Below are positions 8,328 to 16,816 of a DNA stretch of 64,000 nucleotides, one piece after another. The position numbers and the translations under genes were made by a program. A model generated the notes under the pieces. That model worked only from the letters and a program-made list of their open reading frames with translations. It did not search any database and had not been told where the DNA came from. The stretch comes from Sphingobium ummariense RL-3 (GTDB lineage Bacteria; Pseudomonadota; Alphaproteobacteria; Sphingomonadales; Sphingomonadaceae): NCBI RefSeq assembly GCF_000447205.1, contig NZ_AUWY01000136.1, positions 62,001 to 126,000 on the forward strand, read 5' to 3'. The first letter of the stretch is position 1; the number at the start of each line of letters is the position of its first letter.

Positions 8328-8333
8328 TATAAT
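8328..8333 (+). promoter_or_regulatory. Candidate -10 box for the methyltransferase gene
   Basis: TATAAT, a perfect -10 hexamer, lies in the Rrf2/methyltransferase intergenic region. Transcription would begin near 8340, at or just past the GTG at 8339, which makes the ATG at 8360 the likely start. No good -35 is seen at the right distance, as expected for a promoter under a regulator. Two similar half-sites, TGTTTCACG and TGTTACGTG, flank it and could be bound by the Rrf2 protein. Confidence 0.4.
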
Positions 8334-8359
8334 GTTACGTGAGTCGTGGAGCGTTTGAA

Positions 8360-9139
8360 ATGCGAGAATTTGAGGACCCAAACCATTGGGATATGGCTGC
8401 GCAGCATTACGAGAGGACTGGCCATCCTTTTACTGCGCGCTATGCCGAGGCGGCGCTCGCCCGAATATCGCTCGAGCCTGGCAGCCGTATCCTCGACGTC
8501 GCAGCCGGCACTGGAGCACTCGCACTGGTGGCCGCGCGGACAGGCGCGCAAGTGCTGGCGACCGATTTCTCGCCAGCCATGGTCGCCCGTATCGCCGCGG
8601 CGGGGATTCCCAATGTCGAGGTCCGCGTGATGGACGGGCAGGCTCTCGCATTGCCAGATGGGGCTTTCGACGCCGTCTTTTCGATTTTCGGCGTCATCAT
8701 GTTCCCCCACTGGCGCAAGGGACTGGCTGAAATGGCGCGGGTCACCCGTCCAGGCGGGCATGGCGTCGTCGCGACTTGGCAAGAGCGGGGCGCAGCGACC
8801 TTCCTGCTGCTCGGCCATATCAGGCGTGACCTGTTTCCCGGTCGCGACAGCATGGCCATGCCGGAGGCGGTGGGCGCGCTGAGCGATCCAGACGACTTCG
8901 CCCGCGAGATGATTGCCGCCGGCTATCGCGATCCGAGCATCGAGCCCGTAACCCATAGCTATGAACTTGACGTCGCAGACCTCGACGACCCCGACACCTT
9001 GTTCGGCATGTCGCCCGACTGGACCAGCCTTAGCGACGAGGAAAAGGCAGACGTTGTGGCCGAAGTCCGGCGGATGGCAAAAGGGGCCCCGGTCCTGCCG
9101 GTTCCGTCAACGGCTCTGATCGGGGTGGCTCGACGCTAG
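8360..9139 (+). CDS. Class I SAM-dependent methyltransferase (259 aa)
   Basis: A methyltransferase of the UbiE/Methyltransf_11 type. Motif I (ILDVAAGTGALAL) lies near residues 44-56, and the acidic residue that binds the ribose is in VLATDFSPAM. A GGAG 10 bases before ATG 8360 supports this start over the in-frame GTG at 8339. The substrate cannot be told from sequence. Divergent placement from the Rrf2 regulator suggests a small inducible unit, for example detoxifying a small molecule. Confidence 0.8.
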   Translation: MREFEDPNHWDMAAQHYERTGHPFTARYAEAALARISLEPGSRILDVAAGTGALALVAARTGAQVLATDFSPAMVARIAAAGIPNVEVRVMDGQALALPDGAFDAVFSIFGVIMFPHWRKGLAEMARVTRPGGHGVVATWQERGAATFLLLGHIRRDLFPGRDSMAMPEAVGALSDPDDFAREMIAAGYRDPSIEPVTHSYELDVADLDDPDTLFGMSPDWTSLSDEEKADVVAEVRRMAKGAPVLPVPSTALIGVARR

Positions 9140-9286
9140 CGCGCTTAAATAATATCGCCTGCCCATGGACCGTCTGACGGCTGTTCAATCGAAGAGCAAT
9201 ACACTCGACCCTTTGGTTCCGTTCAGTTTCTAATTCTCGACGCTCAATTGCGGACCGTCCGCTGCACCGAGGCATCGCGATCATCA

Positions 9287-10177
9287 TCAATCCGGTTGGA
9301 TCAGTCTTGATCGCGCAACGCGCCGGACCGCATCCGTCAGCGTCTTCAGCGCGGAAGCCTGAAGCCGTGCCACGGTCCAATAGAGGGTGACTCGGATGGA
9401 CGTGCTGGGGCTGAGCTCGGCAAGCTGCCCCCGTTCGATGGGACCGCGTGCCAGCACCACCGGTTGCATGCCCCAGGCCATGCCCTCCAGCGCGAAGTGG
9501 AGAAAGCCCAGCGTCGATGGCACCCAATGGGTTGGCGGGTCGAGATCAATCCCATGCCTTTCACGTGCCCACCGGGCCTGCAATCCGTCCCTTCGGTCGA
9601 AGCGTAGGCAAGGGGCTTGGTTCAGGGCCTGTGCAGTCACGCCGTCCGGAAAATGGCGGGCGATGAAGGCCGGACTGGAGCAGGCCAGATAATCGATCTC
9701 GCCTAGTTCGATGGTCCGGCATCCCTGCACCGCGCTCGGGTCTGCCGAAACCGCTGCCACCACTTCGCCCGATCGCAGGCGGTCGGCGGTATGCGCCTCA
9801 TCCTCCAGGATGAATTCCAGCATACAACCGCTGTTGCGGGCGAACTCGGCTGCCGCTTCCGGAAACCAGCTTGCCATGCTGTCGGAATTCACTGCGACCT
9901 TGAGCGTGACGGGCGTTTCGGCCCCATATAGGGACGACGCGAGATCCGCCTCCAGAAGCTGGACCTGATCGACATGGGCGCACAGCCGCCGACCAAGGCT
10001 GGTGGCCGTGCAGGGTTGTCCCCGGACGACCAGGATCGTGCCGAGCCGCTCCTCCAGCGCCTTCACCCGCTGCGATATGGCCGAGGGTGTGACGCCCAGC
10101 CGTTCGGCCGCGCGTTCAAAGCTGCCTTCCCGCATGACGGCGGCCACGGCGGCAAGGGCGGGATAATCGAGCATCAT
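9287..10177 (-). CDS. LysR family regulator, ArgP/LysG type (296 aa)
   Basis: An N-terminal winged helix-turn-helix (about 4-62, VTPSAISQRVKALEERLG) is followed by a LysR effector domain. It reads closest to ArgP (IciA)/LysG, activators of basic amino acid export. The neighbouring divergent LysE-family exporter is the classic partner, so the likely effectors are lysine or arginine. Two adjacent ATG codons (10177 and 10174) could both serve. A palindrome overlaps this start and may give autoregulation. Confidence 0.85.
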   Translation of the reverse strand: MMLDYPALAAVAAVMREGSFERAAERLGVTPSAISQRVKALEERLGTILVVRGQPCTATSLGRRLCAHVDQVQLLEADLASSLYGAETPVTLKVAVNSDSMASWFPEAAAEFARNSGCMLEFILEDEAHTADRLRSGEVVAAVSADPSAVQGCRTIELGEIDYLACSSPAFIARHFPDGVTAQALNQAPCLRFDRRDGLQARWARERHGIDLDPPTHWVPSTLGFLHFALEGMAWGMQPVVLARGPIERGQLAELSPSTSIRVTLYWTVARLQASALKTLTDAVRRVARSRLIQPD

Positions 10178-10192
10178 GAAGATTTACTTCAT
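10176..10192. promoter_or_regulatory. Palindrome, probable LysR-type binding site between the regulator and exporter
   Basis: ATGAAG-ATTTA-CTTCAT is a perfect inverted repeat with six-base arms and a five-base spacer, covering the regulator's start codon. LysR proteins bind such T-N11-A dyads. The position fits repression of its own gene and activation of the divergent exporter. Inference from symmetry and position. Confidence 0.45.
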
Positions 10193-10247
10193 AAGGATTA
10201 GTAGAACAAGTTTTCCTAATGTAGGGCGCCACGCCATAGGCTGCCGG

Positions 10248-10868
10248 ATGACAAATGCTCTTCCCACCTTCATCACAGGCTTTGCCATGTCAGCCGCGCT
10301 CATTATGGCCATTGGCGCGCAAAATCTCTTCGTCCTGCGCCAAGGGCTGAAGCGCGAGCATGTCGGGCCGATCGTGCTGTTCTGCGGCGGCGTGGATGCC
10401 ATCCTCATCGCGGCCGGCGTCGGCGGTGTCGGCGCGCTTCTGGGCGCGATGCCGCAACTGACCCTCCTCCTGTCCATCGGCGGCGCGCTGTTCCTGGGCT
10501 GGTATGGCCTCAGGGCGTTCCAGCGCATGATGGCGCCCGAGGCGATCACCGTGACGGCGCAAGGCGGGATCACGCTGGGCCGGGCAATCGGCGCTACCGC
10601 CGCCTTCACCCTCCTCAATCCGCACGTCTATCTCGATACGGTTCTGCTGATGGGGGCGGCGGGATCAGCCCAGCCGGCGGCGCTGCGGCCGATATTCGTC
10701 CTGGGGGCTGCGAGTGCCAGCATCGGCTGGTTTGCAGCCCTTGGTTACGGCGCCCGTCTGCTGACGCCCTTGTTCGAGCGCCCGGCGGCGTGGCGCGTGC
10801 TGGATGCGGTCGTCGGCATCGTCATGCTGACCTTGGCGGCATTGCTCATCGCGAGGGCGTTCCCATGA
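10248..10868 (+). CDS. LysE/ArgO family amino acid exporter (206 aa)
   Basis: An inner-membrane exporter of the LysE superfamily, usually for lysine or arginine, with about six hydrophobic segments. The family signature FAMSAALIMAIGAQNLFVLR is near the N-terminus, and the conserved NPHVYLDTVLLMG segment near residue 125 is the LysE/ArgO mark. ATG 10248 is preferred over the upstream frame start at 10176, because the added 24 residues look non-coding and cover the regulatory region. With the divergent ArgP-like regulator it forms a feedback pair that prevents build-up of basic amino acids. Confidence 0.87.
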   Translation: MTNALPTFITGFAMSAALIMAIGAQNLFVLRQGLKREHVGPIVLFCGGVDAILIAAGVGGVGALLGAMPQLTLLLSIGGALFLGWYGLRAFQRMMAPEAITVTAQGGITLGRAIGATAAFTLLNPHVYLDTVLLMGAAGSAQPAALRPIFVLGAASASIGWFAALGYGARLLTPLFERPAAWRVLDAVVGIVMLTLAALLIARAFP

Positions 10869-11237
10869 AGCGCACAGCGTTTCTGCCGGTAATGGTGATA
10901 CACCTCGACAGGACGCTTCCTTGCCTATGGTCACAGATGAAGGAGGTTTCGAAGGTGACGGTCCGGTATCACTACCACGCACCGTGGGATCGGAAGGACC
11001 GCTGACCATTCGTATGAGGATGGAAAGGCCGACCAACTTCAGGCGTCCCACTTACAGCCTAAGAGCGTCAGCTCCAGACAGAAGCAGTCGTCGGGACGGC
11101 AAAGTTCGCTTATTGGCACTCGACCATAACTTGATGCAGACCGGACGACGTCTCCGACGTCAGCGCAAGACGAAGAGGATATCGAATGATGCGCGCATGC
11201 CCGTCCGCGTGCGCCGCGCTGCATGGTCTTCACCGAG
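10869..11237. other. Intergenic stretch without a supported gene
   Basis: A 46-codon frame (10865-11005, plus) starts on an ATGA overlap with the exporter stop and has KVTVRYHYHAPW near its end, but I recognise nothing in it and its composition is not clearly coding. Longer frames on both strands overlap each other without domains. I see no RNA gene here. Confidence 0.35.
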
Positions 11238-12566
11238 CTATTGGGTCGGGTCCGGGACATCAGCCTGCTGCGGCTCCGATGTCGTCACCTGCGCCACAAG
11301 CGGCTTGCGAAAGCGGAGATCACGCTGAGGCACCGGCATGGTGACGCCATGTTCCTTGAACAGATCCCAGATGCGAAAAAACACGTCGCTCGTGACGTTA
11401 CCGACCCCTGACTCGGGACTGTCGATCCAGATCCGCAGATCGAATTCGACCCCGTTGTCGCCGAACGCCTTGATCCAGCATACGGGCGCCGGCTCTTTAA
11501 GCACGCGTGGCGAGATGGACGCAGCCTCGACCGCGAGCCGCTGCGCGAGCCGTAGATCGCAGTCGAACGAGACGCGAAAACCGACATGAACCCTGACGTC
11601 TCGGCTTGAGAACGACCAGTTCTCGACCTGCTCGGTCATCAGCAGTTCGTTCGGGATCAGGTGCTCCTTGCCGTCTCGGGTCAGGACCGAGACGGCCCGG
11701 ACCCCAATCTTGTTGACCCACCCGAAAGTGTCTCCGACTGCGATGACGTCCCCTGGCTTAATCGATCGATCAAGCAGCAGGATGAGGCCAGCAATGAGAT
11801 TACCCAGCGTCTTCTGCAGACCGAAGCCGACAGCGAGACCGAACGCACCCGAGAACACCGCCAGCGCCGTCAGGTCGATGCCGAGAAGGTCAATGCCGAG
11901 GAAAATGGCGACCGTGACAACCGCGATCTGAGCGAGCTTCTGGAACAGCACGCGTTGCGCGGCATCTAGAAGACTGACCTGTCCGATCCAGCCCAGGACC
12001 CAGCGCAGGAGTGCGCGTGCTGCCACGAACAGCAGGAGAGACAACCCCACAGTCTTGACGATGTCGAGCAGCGAGATGCGCCGCGCGCCGATCCCGATGC
12101 TGGCTCCGTCCAGTCCCTCAATGAGCGGAGCCAGACCACCCAGTCGGCTCGCCAACACGATGAACAGCGCTGTAGTGGCAATCAGGATGCCAGGTCCGCT
12201 TCGTACCCCCAACAACCGGCAAATTCCGTACGCCAGCGCGGCAACTGCAATCCCGAGGCCAGCGGCAAGGAGAAGATCGGCCCCCGGTCCCATCCCACCG
12301 ATGCCGAGAAAAGCCGTCAGGACGAGCGCGGCTACCCCGGCTCGCGTCAGCGGCGCCAGCCGAGACGAGATGCCTGACGCATGCTTGGGACTAAGGGCTG
12401 GGAGGACATATCGGCAAGCAAGGCGTGCTGCGATTAATCCCAGCAACAGCGCGGTACCAAGGATCGCTGCCGCAGCTATCAGATCATGGAACGGCATTGC
12501 CGACCATCGATCCATGTAGGTCTGCCACCACTCGCTATGATCCAACACGATCTCCAATGGATGCAA
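11238..12566 (-). CDS. MscS family mechanosensitive ion channel (442 aa)
   Basis: An inner-membrane channel that opens under membrane tension to release solutes. About five or six hydrophobic segments fill residues 25-250. The pore-lining helix and beta domain follow, with the MscS signature AFGLAVGFGLQKTLGNLIAG near residue 265 and SIKPGDVIAVGDTFGWVNKI next. The C-terminal alpha/beta region is complete (VGFRVSFDCD, EFDLRIWIDSP). Length and domain order fit medium-sized MscS homologues. It stands alone, with no operon partner. Confidence 0.92.
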   Translation of the reverse strand: MHPLEIVLDHSEWWQTYMDRWSAMPFHDLIAAAAILGTALLLGLIAARLACRYVLPALSPKHASGISSRLAPLTRAGVAALVLTAFLGIGGMGPGADLLLAAGLGIAVAALAYGICRLLGVRSGPGILIATTALFIVLASRLGGLAPLIEGLDGASIGIGARRISLLDIVKTVGLSLLLFVAARALLRWVLGWIGQVSLLDAAQRVLFQKLAQIAVVTVAIFLGIDLLGIDLTALAVFSGAFGLAVGFGLQKTLGNLIAGLILLLDRSIKPGDVIAVGDTFGWVNKIGVRAVSVLTRDGKEHLIPNELLMTEQVENWSFSSRDVRVHVGFRVSFDCDLRLAQRLAVEAASISPRVLKEPAPVCWIKAFGDNGVEFDLRIWIDSPESGVGNVTSDVFFRIWDLFKEHGVTMPVPQRDLRFRKPLVAQVTTSEPQQADVPDPTQ

Positions 12567-13039
12567 TTACCGCCGTTCGCCGGAACCCGAACACTGGCTA
12601 CCTTGCCTTCGAGCGCCGGTCAGCCCTCAAATTTGAAGCGCCGGCTAGGTTGGACAAGGGAATGATCTAACGCGGGTCGCACCGGAATTGGAAATGCATA
12701 GGTGCTGACATGTGATCGGCCCGGACTTTGCTCCTTCTCCGGATACAGCCCGTCGCCGCGTGAATGGCCGCTTCATCGGAAACCGGTCATTCGCTATCGT
12801 CCTCCTGAACGAGGGGTTTGTCCTAACGTCGGTCTATAGCTGTCAGCGACGGCCGGATGAACGAAGGGCAGGTTTCAGGGAGCCGTTTTGCACGGTCGAA
12901 TGTCGGCTATGCTGGTGATCTTTGCGTAGTAAGGTCCCATCCTTGTCAGCCTTCGCGTTTCGCCTTTCGTGCAGGTCCGCAGCGATCATCATAAGACGAC
13001 GAAAGGTGGGACATTGCGCGTGGCTGGGAGATGGACAGG
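12567..13039. other. Intergenic stretch with one imperfect hairpin
   Basis: No convincing gene. An inverted repeat with nine-base arms and one mismatch (GAATGGCCG at 12762-12770, CGGTCATTC at 12784-12792) could form a hairpin in either transcript. No T-run follows, so it is not a clear terminator. The part after about 12840 is the far end of the decayed gene at 13040-13223. Confidence 0.35.
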
Positions 13040-13223
13040 CGGCAGCCCGATCGATCACGTCGGCATCCCCAGGCGAGCCGGCGAGGACTTCCGCCTTATT
13101 CCGAACGTCCTGGGAGAGCTTCGCGGGATCGCGGGCAATCAGGCGCAGCGGCGCTCCGGCTTGCTGGAGCAGGTCGACGACCTGCCCCCCGATATCGCCC
13201 GCCGGGGCTGTAACTACGATCAT
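13040..13223 (-). pseudogene. N-terminal remnant of an NmrA-type NAD(P)-binding protein
   Basis: The first 60 residues (MIVVTAPAGDIGGQVVDLLQ, then LRLIARDPAKLS) are a clear Rossmann start of the NmrA/NAD(P)H-binding family: the TAPAGDIGG loop binds the cofactor, and the Arg pair in LIARD fits NADP preference. After DADVIDRA the frame goes into unrelated sequence instead of the expected continuation, and about 200 residues are missing. I therefore call it a truncated pseudogene. Confidence 0.6.
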
Positions 13224-13429
13224 GGTCAACTCCATGGTTCTTGGGTTTGACAGCCAATGGCCAAGGGGGCGGTGAATGACCTGCCGACCCCTCCTGACTG
13301 TCTTGCCAAGCCAGGAGATTAATTCGGGACGTTCTGTGCTACAGGATCCGTATCATCTTTGCGATCGTCCGAAGTTGGCCTCAGTGATGTCTGATGCGCC
13401 ATCGCAGCAAACACGCATGCTGAGCCGGC

Positions 13430-14335
13430 CTAAAGCCGCCCGCTCGCCTGAAGTCCTTCAAATAACGCCGTCAGCCAGTCAGCGAACACCCTTGTCCGGG
13501 GCGATATGTTGCGGTGGCCGGGATGAAGCACGGAGATCGGCATAGGGGGCGGCAGATTATCCTGCAGCACCGGAACAAGCTCACCTGATTCGATCTGGTG
13601 CTGCACGCGGTACCGGGGAACCTGGATGAGCCCGAGACCAGCAACGCCCGCCGCAGTGTAGATTTCAGCCCCACGCACAGTAACATCAAACGGCAACAGC
13701 ACCTCTCGTGTTTCTCCGTCGACCATGAAGTCGAGAGCGTAAGGTTGGCCGGAGGCGGAAGCGGCGTAGGCAACCATGCGGTGGCCGCTGAGATCGTCCA
13801 CGGCCGATGGAACGCCGAACCGTTCGAAATAGGCAGGGCTCGCCAATGTCGCCTGTTCCGATTCCGCCACCTTTCGGCCCACCAGCGAGGAATCCGGCAG
13901 GACGCCGGCGCGCAATACGCAGTCGATGCCTTCCTCTACGAGATCGACCATGCGATCCGTCTCGCTCAGCCGGATCTCGATGGCCGGATGCTGGCGAATG
14001 AAATCGGGGAGCGCCGGCAAAACGAAGAACCGGGCCAGCGTTCCCTGCATATCCACGCACAAGGGCCCCTTGGGTTCAGCAGGCCGAAACCTACTCTCTA
14101 CCTCGTCGAGATCGGCCAGAAGCTGGACGCATCGCCCGTAGTAGATATTGCCGTCCTCCGTTGGCCGGACGGCGCGGGTTGTGCGCTCAAGCAGGCGCGT
14201 GCCAAGGTGAACTTCCAGCTGCTGGATGGCTCTGGTCACCGTGGCGCGAGGAAGTCGCAAATCCCTGGCGGCACTCGCGAAATTTCCTCGCTCCACGATC
14301 CGCACAAAGAGTCGCATGGTTTCGAAGCGGTCCAT
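13430..14335 (-). CDS. LysR family transcriptional regulator (301 aa)
   Basis: Helix-turn-helix at about residues 1-60 (FASAARDLRLPRATVTRAIQ), then a full effector-binding domain ending ADWLTALFE. It belongs to the large CrgA/DmlR-like group, whose effectors vary. ATG 14335 (MDRFETMRLF) is the canonical start; Mets at 14341 and 14374 are possible but lengthen the usual N-terminus. It is divergent from doxX, and two LysR-like dyads lie between. The likely target is doxX, and perhaps the aldehyde oxidoreductase beyond. Confidence 0.88.
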   Translation of the reverse strand: MDRFETMRLFVRIVERGNFASAARDLRLPRATVTRAIQQLEVHLGTRLLERTTRAVRPTEDGNIYYGRCVQLLADLDEVESRFRPAEPKGPLCVDMQGTLARFFVLPALPDFIRQHPAIEIRLSETDRMVDLVEEGIDCVLRAGVLPDSSLVGRKVAESEQATLASPAYFERFGVPSAVDDLSGHRMVAYAASASGQPYALDFMVDGETREVLLPFDVTVRGAEIYTAAGVAGLGLIQVPRYRVQHQIESGELVPVLQDNLPPPMPISVLHPGHRNISPRTRVFADWLTALFEGLQASGRL

Positions 14336-14376
14336 GGCCATCTGATGCGCTGTTACGCGTCGCTCATCAACCAATC

Positions 14377-14456
14377 ATTGTTGTCAATGATGGAATGGTG
14401 AATTCACCCGGCGCCTGCTTGAGTTGACCCGACCGCACGATATTGTTGTTTTCAAT
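14377..14456. promoter_or_regulatory. Two LysR-like dyads upstream of doxX
   Basis: ATTG-TTGT-CAAT at 14377-14388 and ATTG-N7-CAAT at 14442-14456 share the ATTG/CAAT arms and lie 65 bases apart between the divergent LysR gene and doxX. This is a common layout for a LysR recognition site plus activation site. The second dyad is 23 bases before the doxX start. Confidence 0.4.
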
Positions 14457-14478
14457 GAAACAAGCCGAGGAGGTGGAT

Positions 14479-14970
14479 ATGACGGACTTATCAATCCGCG
14501 CGACAACGGAGGCGCCACGATTACTCGTCCCGTCTCTCGCCGATTTTTACACTCGGGGGCGCGTGACCAGCTACGTCCTTCTGCGGATAGCCTTCGGCCT
14601 TACGATCGTGACGCACGGCTTGCCGAAACTGACTGGCAGCGCGCATGGCTCCATGGCGAACCCGATGGCGGGATCAACCAATCTGATCGAGAATGCGCTG
14701 GGCCTGCCCTTTGCCCCGCAGCTTGCCTTGTTCGTCGCCTTGCTCGAGACGATCGGCGGACTGTCGACCGCGGTCGGTTTTGCGACGCGATTTTTCGCGC
14801 CGATGCTCGCGATCCAGATGGCGGCGATCTGCTTTGCGCTTGGCCCGACCTATCCCTGGATCGATCGCGGCATCGAATATCCGATCATCCTCGGCTTCAT
14901 TGCCCTGCTCATCTCCATGAACGGTGCGGTCGCCTGGTCTGTCGACACGCGTCTGGGGCGCGAACTCTGA
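14479..14970 (+). CDS. DoxX family membrane protein (163 aa)
   Basis: Four membrane helices in a DoxX/DoxD-type fold, with the family patterns RIAFGLTIVTHGLPKLTG near residue 38 and LLETIGGLSTAVGFATR near 95. DoxX proteins are inner-membrane proteins linked to quinone and redox chemistry or oxidative stress; the exact role here is unknown. ATG 14479 has a GGAGG six bases upstream. The frame extends to 14443 but that part covers the regulatory dyad. The next gene is 176 bases away. Confidence 0.85.
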   Translation: MTDLSIRATTEAPRLLVPSLADFYTRGRVTSYVLLRIAFGLTIVTHGLPKLTGSAHGSMANPMAGSTNLIENALGLPFAPQLALFVALLETIGGLSTAVGFATRFFAPMLAIQMAAICFALGPTYPWIDRGIEYPIILGFIALLISMNGAVAWSVDTRLGREL

Positions 14971-15146
14971 GGACGGATGGTCAACTGTAAAGGAGTTCAA
15001 GATAGCATAGATCGAGACAACGGGCCGAGAATCCCGGGAAGCCGGCGCGATTGCTCGTAATCGGGACCTTTACGAAGGAATCCCGGACGATCACGAAAGT
15101 AAATTGGACTGGACCCATGTTAGGGTACGCCGATGGAGACTCGTGC

Positions 15147-15800
15147 ATGACAAATTATGCGGATGACGAAGACCAGGCGGCGAAGGTCGATGCCCGCCAG
15201 AATGTGTCGCGACGCAGCGCGCTGAAAGGCGGAGCGGCGCTAGCCGTGCTCCCGCTGACGTTCGAAGGACCGGCAGAAGCGCAGCCGACAGCGCCGATGG
15301 TCGCAGGTGTGGCGGTGGAGCCCGCCCACTCAGTTCTGCTCAGCACGTCCGTGAACGGCAAGGTGGTCGAGTTCAGGGTCGATGCTCGCAGTTCCTTACT
15401 CGATTTCCTGCGCGAAAGGCTTGCGCTCACCGGCGCCAAGAAAGGCTGCGATCATGGTCAATGCGGCGCGTGCACCGTCCATCTTGACGGACGACGCGTC
15501 GCCTCATGCCTCACGCTCGCCGCCAAAGCGCAGGGGCGGGAGGTCATAACGATCGAAGGTCTTTCTGACGGAGAAGGCCTCCATCCCATGCAGCAGGCCT
15601 TCATCGATCATGACGCGCTCCAGTGCGGCTATTGCACGCCGGGCCAGATCATGGCCGCCGTCGCATTGGTGAACGAGGGCAACGCGACCTCGAAGGAGCG
15701 CATCCGCGAGTATATGAGCGGCAATATCTGCCGCTGTGGCGCCTATGTCGGGATCGTCGCGGCGATCGAGGACGCTGCATCGAAGATGCGGAGAGCCTGA
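15147..15800 (+). CDS. Aldehyde oxidoreductase iron-sulfur subunit, PaoA/YagT type (217 aa)
   Basis: The small subunit of a periplasmic molybdenum aldehyde oxidoreductase. A Tat signal is present (NVSRRSALKG at 19-28, cleavage near AEAQ). The plant-type [2Fe-2S] cluster uses Cys101, Cys106, Cys109 and Cys121; the second cluster uses Cys160, Cys163, Cys195 and Cys197 (CGYCTPGQ and CRCG). ATG 15147 with GGAG upstream fits; the longer frame lacks a signal. The stop overlaps the next start by one base, so the three subunits are translated together. Confidence 0.92.
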   Translation: MTNYADDEDQAAKVDARQNVSRRSALKGGAALAVLPLTFEGPAEAQPTAPMVAGVAVEPAHSVLLSTSVNGKVVEFRVDARSSLLDFLRERLALTGAKKGCDHGQCGACTVHLDGRRVASCLTLAAKAQGREVITIEGLSDGEGLHPMQQAFIDHDALQCGYCTPGQIMAAVALVNEGNATSKERIREYMSGNICRCGAYVGIVAAIEDAASKMRRA

Positions 15801-16816
15801 TGCAACCGTTCACATACACCATGCCCAGGACGGTCGCCGAGGCGATCGCCGCATTCCGTCAGGCCGGCCCCGATGCCAGCTATATCGCGGGAGGCACGTC
15901 GCTCTACGACGTGATGAAGCTGGACATCGTCCGGCCGCGTCATCTGATCGATGTCAGCGCCATCGAGGGGCTCGACGCAATCGAGACGGGTCGCGATCAG
16001 TTGCGTTTCGGCGCACTCGCCCGGATGAGCGCGGTCGCCACCGACAAGACACTGCTCCGCGACTATCCCGTGCTCGCGGAATCGCTCTGGAAGGCGGCGT
16101 CGCAGCAGCTCCGCAACATGGCGACGGTCGGTGGTAACCTGCTCCAGCGCACGCGCTGCCTCTACTTCCGCAACGGCACCGGCAATCCATCGTCGGTCGG
16201 CCTTTATCCCTGCAACAAGCGGGAGCCCGGCAGCGGCTGCGCGGCGATCGGCGGACTTGATCGCGGGCAGGCGGTGTTGGGGCAGAGCGACGCCTGCACC
16301 GCCGTCAGCCCCGGCGACTGGCCAGTCGCGCTGACCGCAATGGATGCCACCGTCGAACTTGCCGGGCCTGATGGTTCACGCGCCATGCCTATTGCCGAGC
16401 TTTACCGCCTGCCGGGCGATACCCCGCATCTGGAATTCATGCTCCAGCCCGGAGAGATCATCACCGCGATCATTGTGCCGAAAACGCCGGCGGGCCGCAG
16501 GTCCACCTATCACAAGATCCGCGATCGGGAGAGCTATGCGTTCGCGCTGGCGTCAGCCGCCGTGGCGCTGGACATGGACGGCGATCACGTCCGCCGCGCG
16601 CATGTTGCACTCGGCGGTGTCGGTACCCGGCCGTGGCGGGCCCGCGCAGCCGAGCAGTTGCTCGTTGGGCAACGGCTGACGCCGGAGAGCGCGTTGACTG
16701 CCGGCCGGGCCGCGCTGGAAGGCGCGCGAGCCGGCAAACATAATGGCTTCAAGGTCGACCTTGGCGCCCGCACCGTAGCGGACGCCTTGATGATCGCTGC
16801 GGAAAGGAGCGCCTGA
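15800..16816 (+). CDS. Aldehyde oxidoreductase FAD subunit with extra [4Fe-4S] site, PaoB/YagS type (338 aa)
   Basis: An FAD-binding subunit of the xanthine dehydrogenase family (IAGGTSLYDVMK near 29-40, TVGGNLLQ near 109-116). Unlike most medium subunits, it has a cysteine set at 120, 138, 147 and 166, the PaoB feature that holds a [4Fe-4S] cluster. It passes electrons from the molybdenum subunit to an acceptor. It carries no signal and would be exported with PaoA by Tat. Start and stop both overlap neighbours in TGATG junctions. Confidence 0.9.
   Translation: MQPFTYTMPRTVAEAIAAFRQAGPDASYIAGGTSLYDVMKLDIVRPRHLIDVSAIEGLDAIETGRDQLRFGALARMSAVATDKTLLRDYPVLAESLWKAASQQLRNMATVGGNLLQRTRCLYFRNGTGNPSSVGLYPCNKREPGSGCAAIGGLDRGQAVLGQSDACTAVSPGDWPVALTAMDATVELAGPDGSRAMPIAELYRLPGDTPHLEFMLQPGEIITAIIVPKTPAGRRSTYHKIRDRESYAFALASAAVALDMDGDHVRRAHVALGGVGTRPWRARAAEQLLVGQRLTPESALTAGRAALEGARAGKHNGFKVDLGARTVADALMIAAERSA

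Noticed and set aside
12762..12792. Inverted repeat as an intrinsic terminator
   Set aside because: No T-run on either side and a mismatch in the stem; distance to genes on both sides is large.
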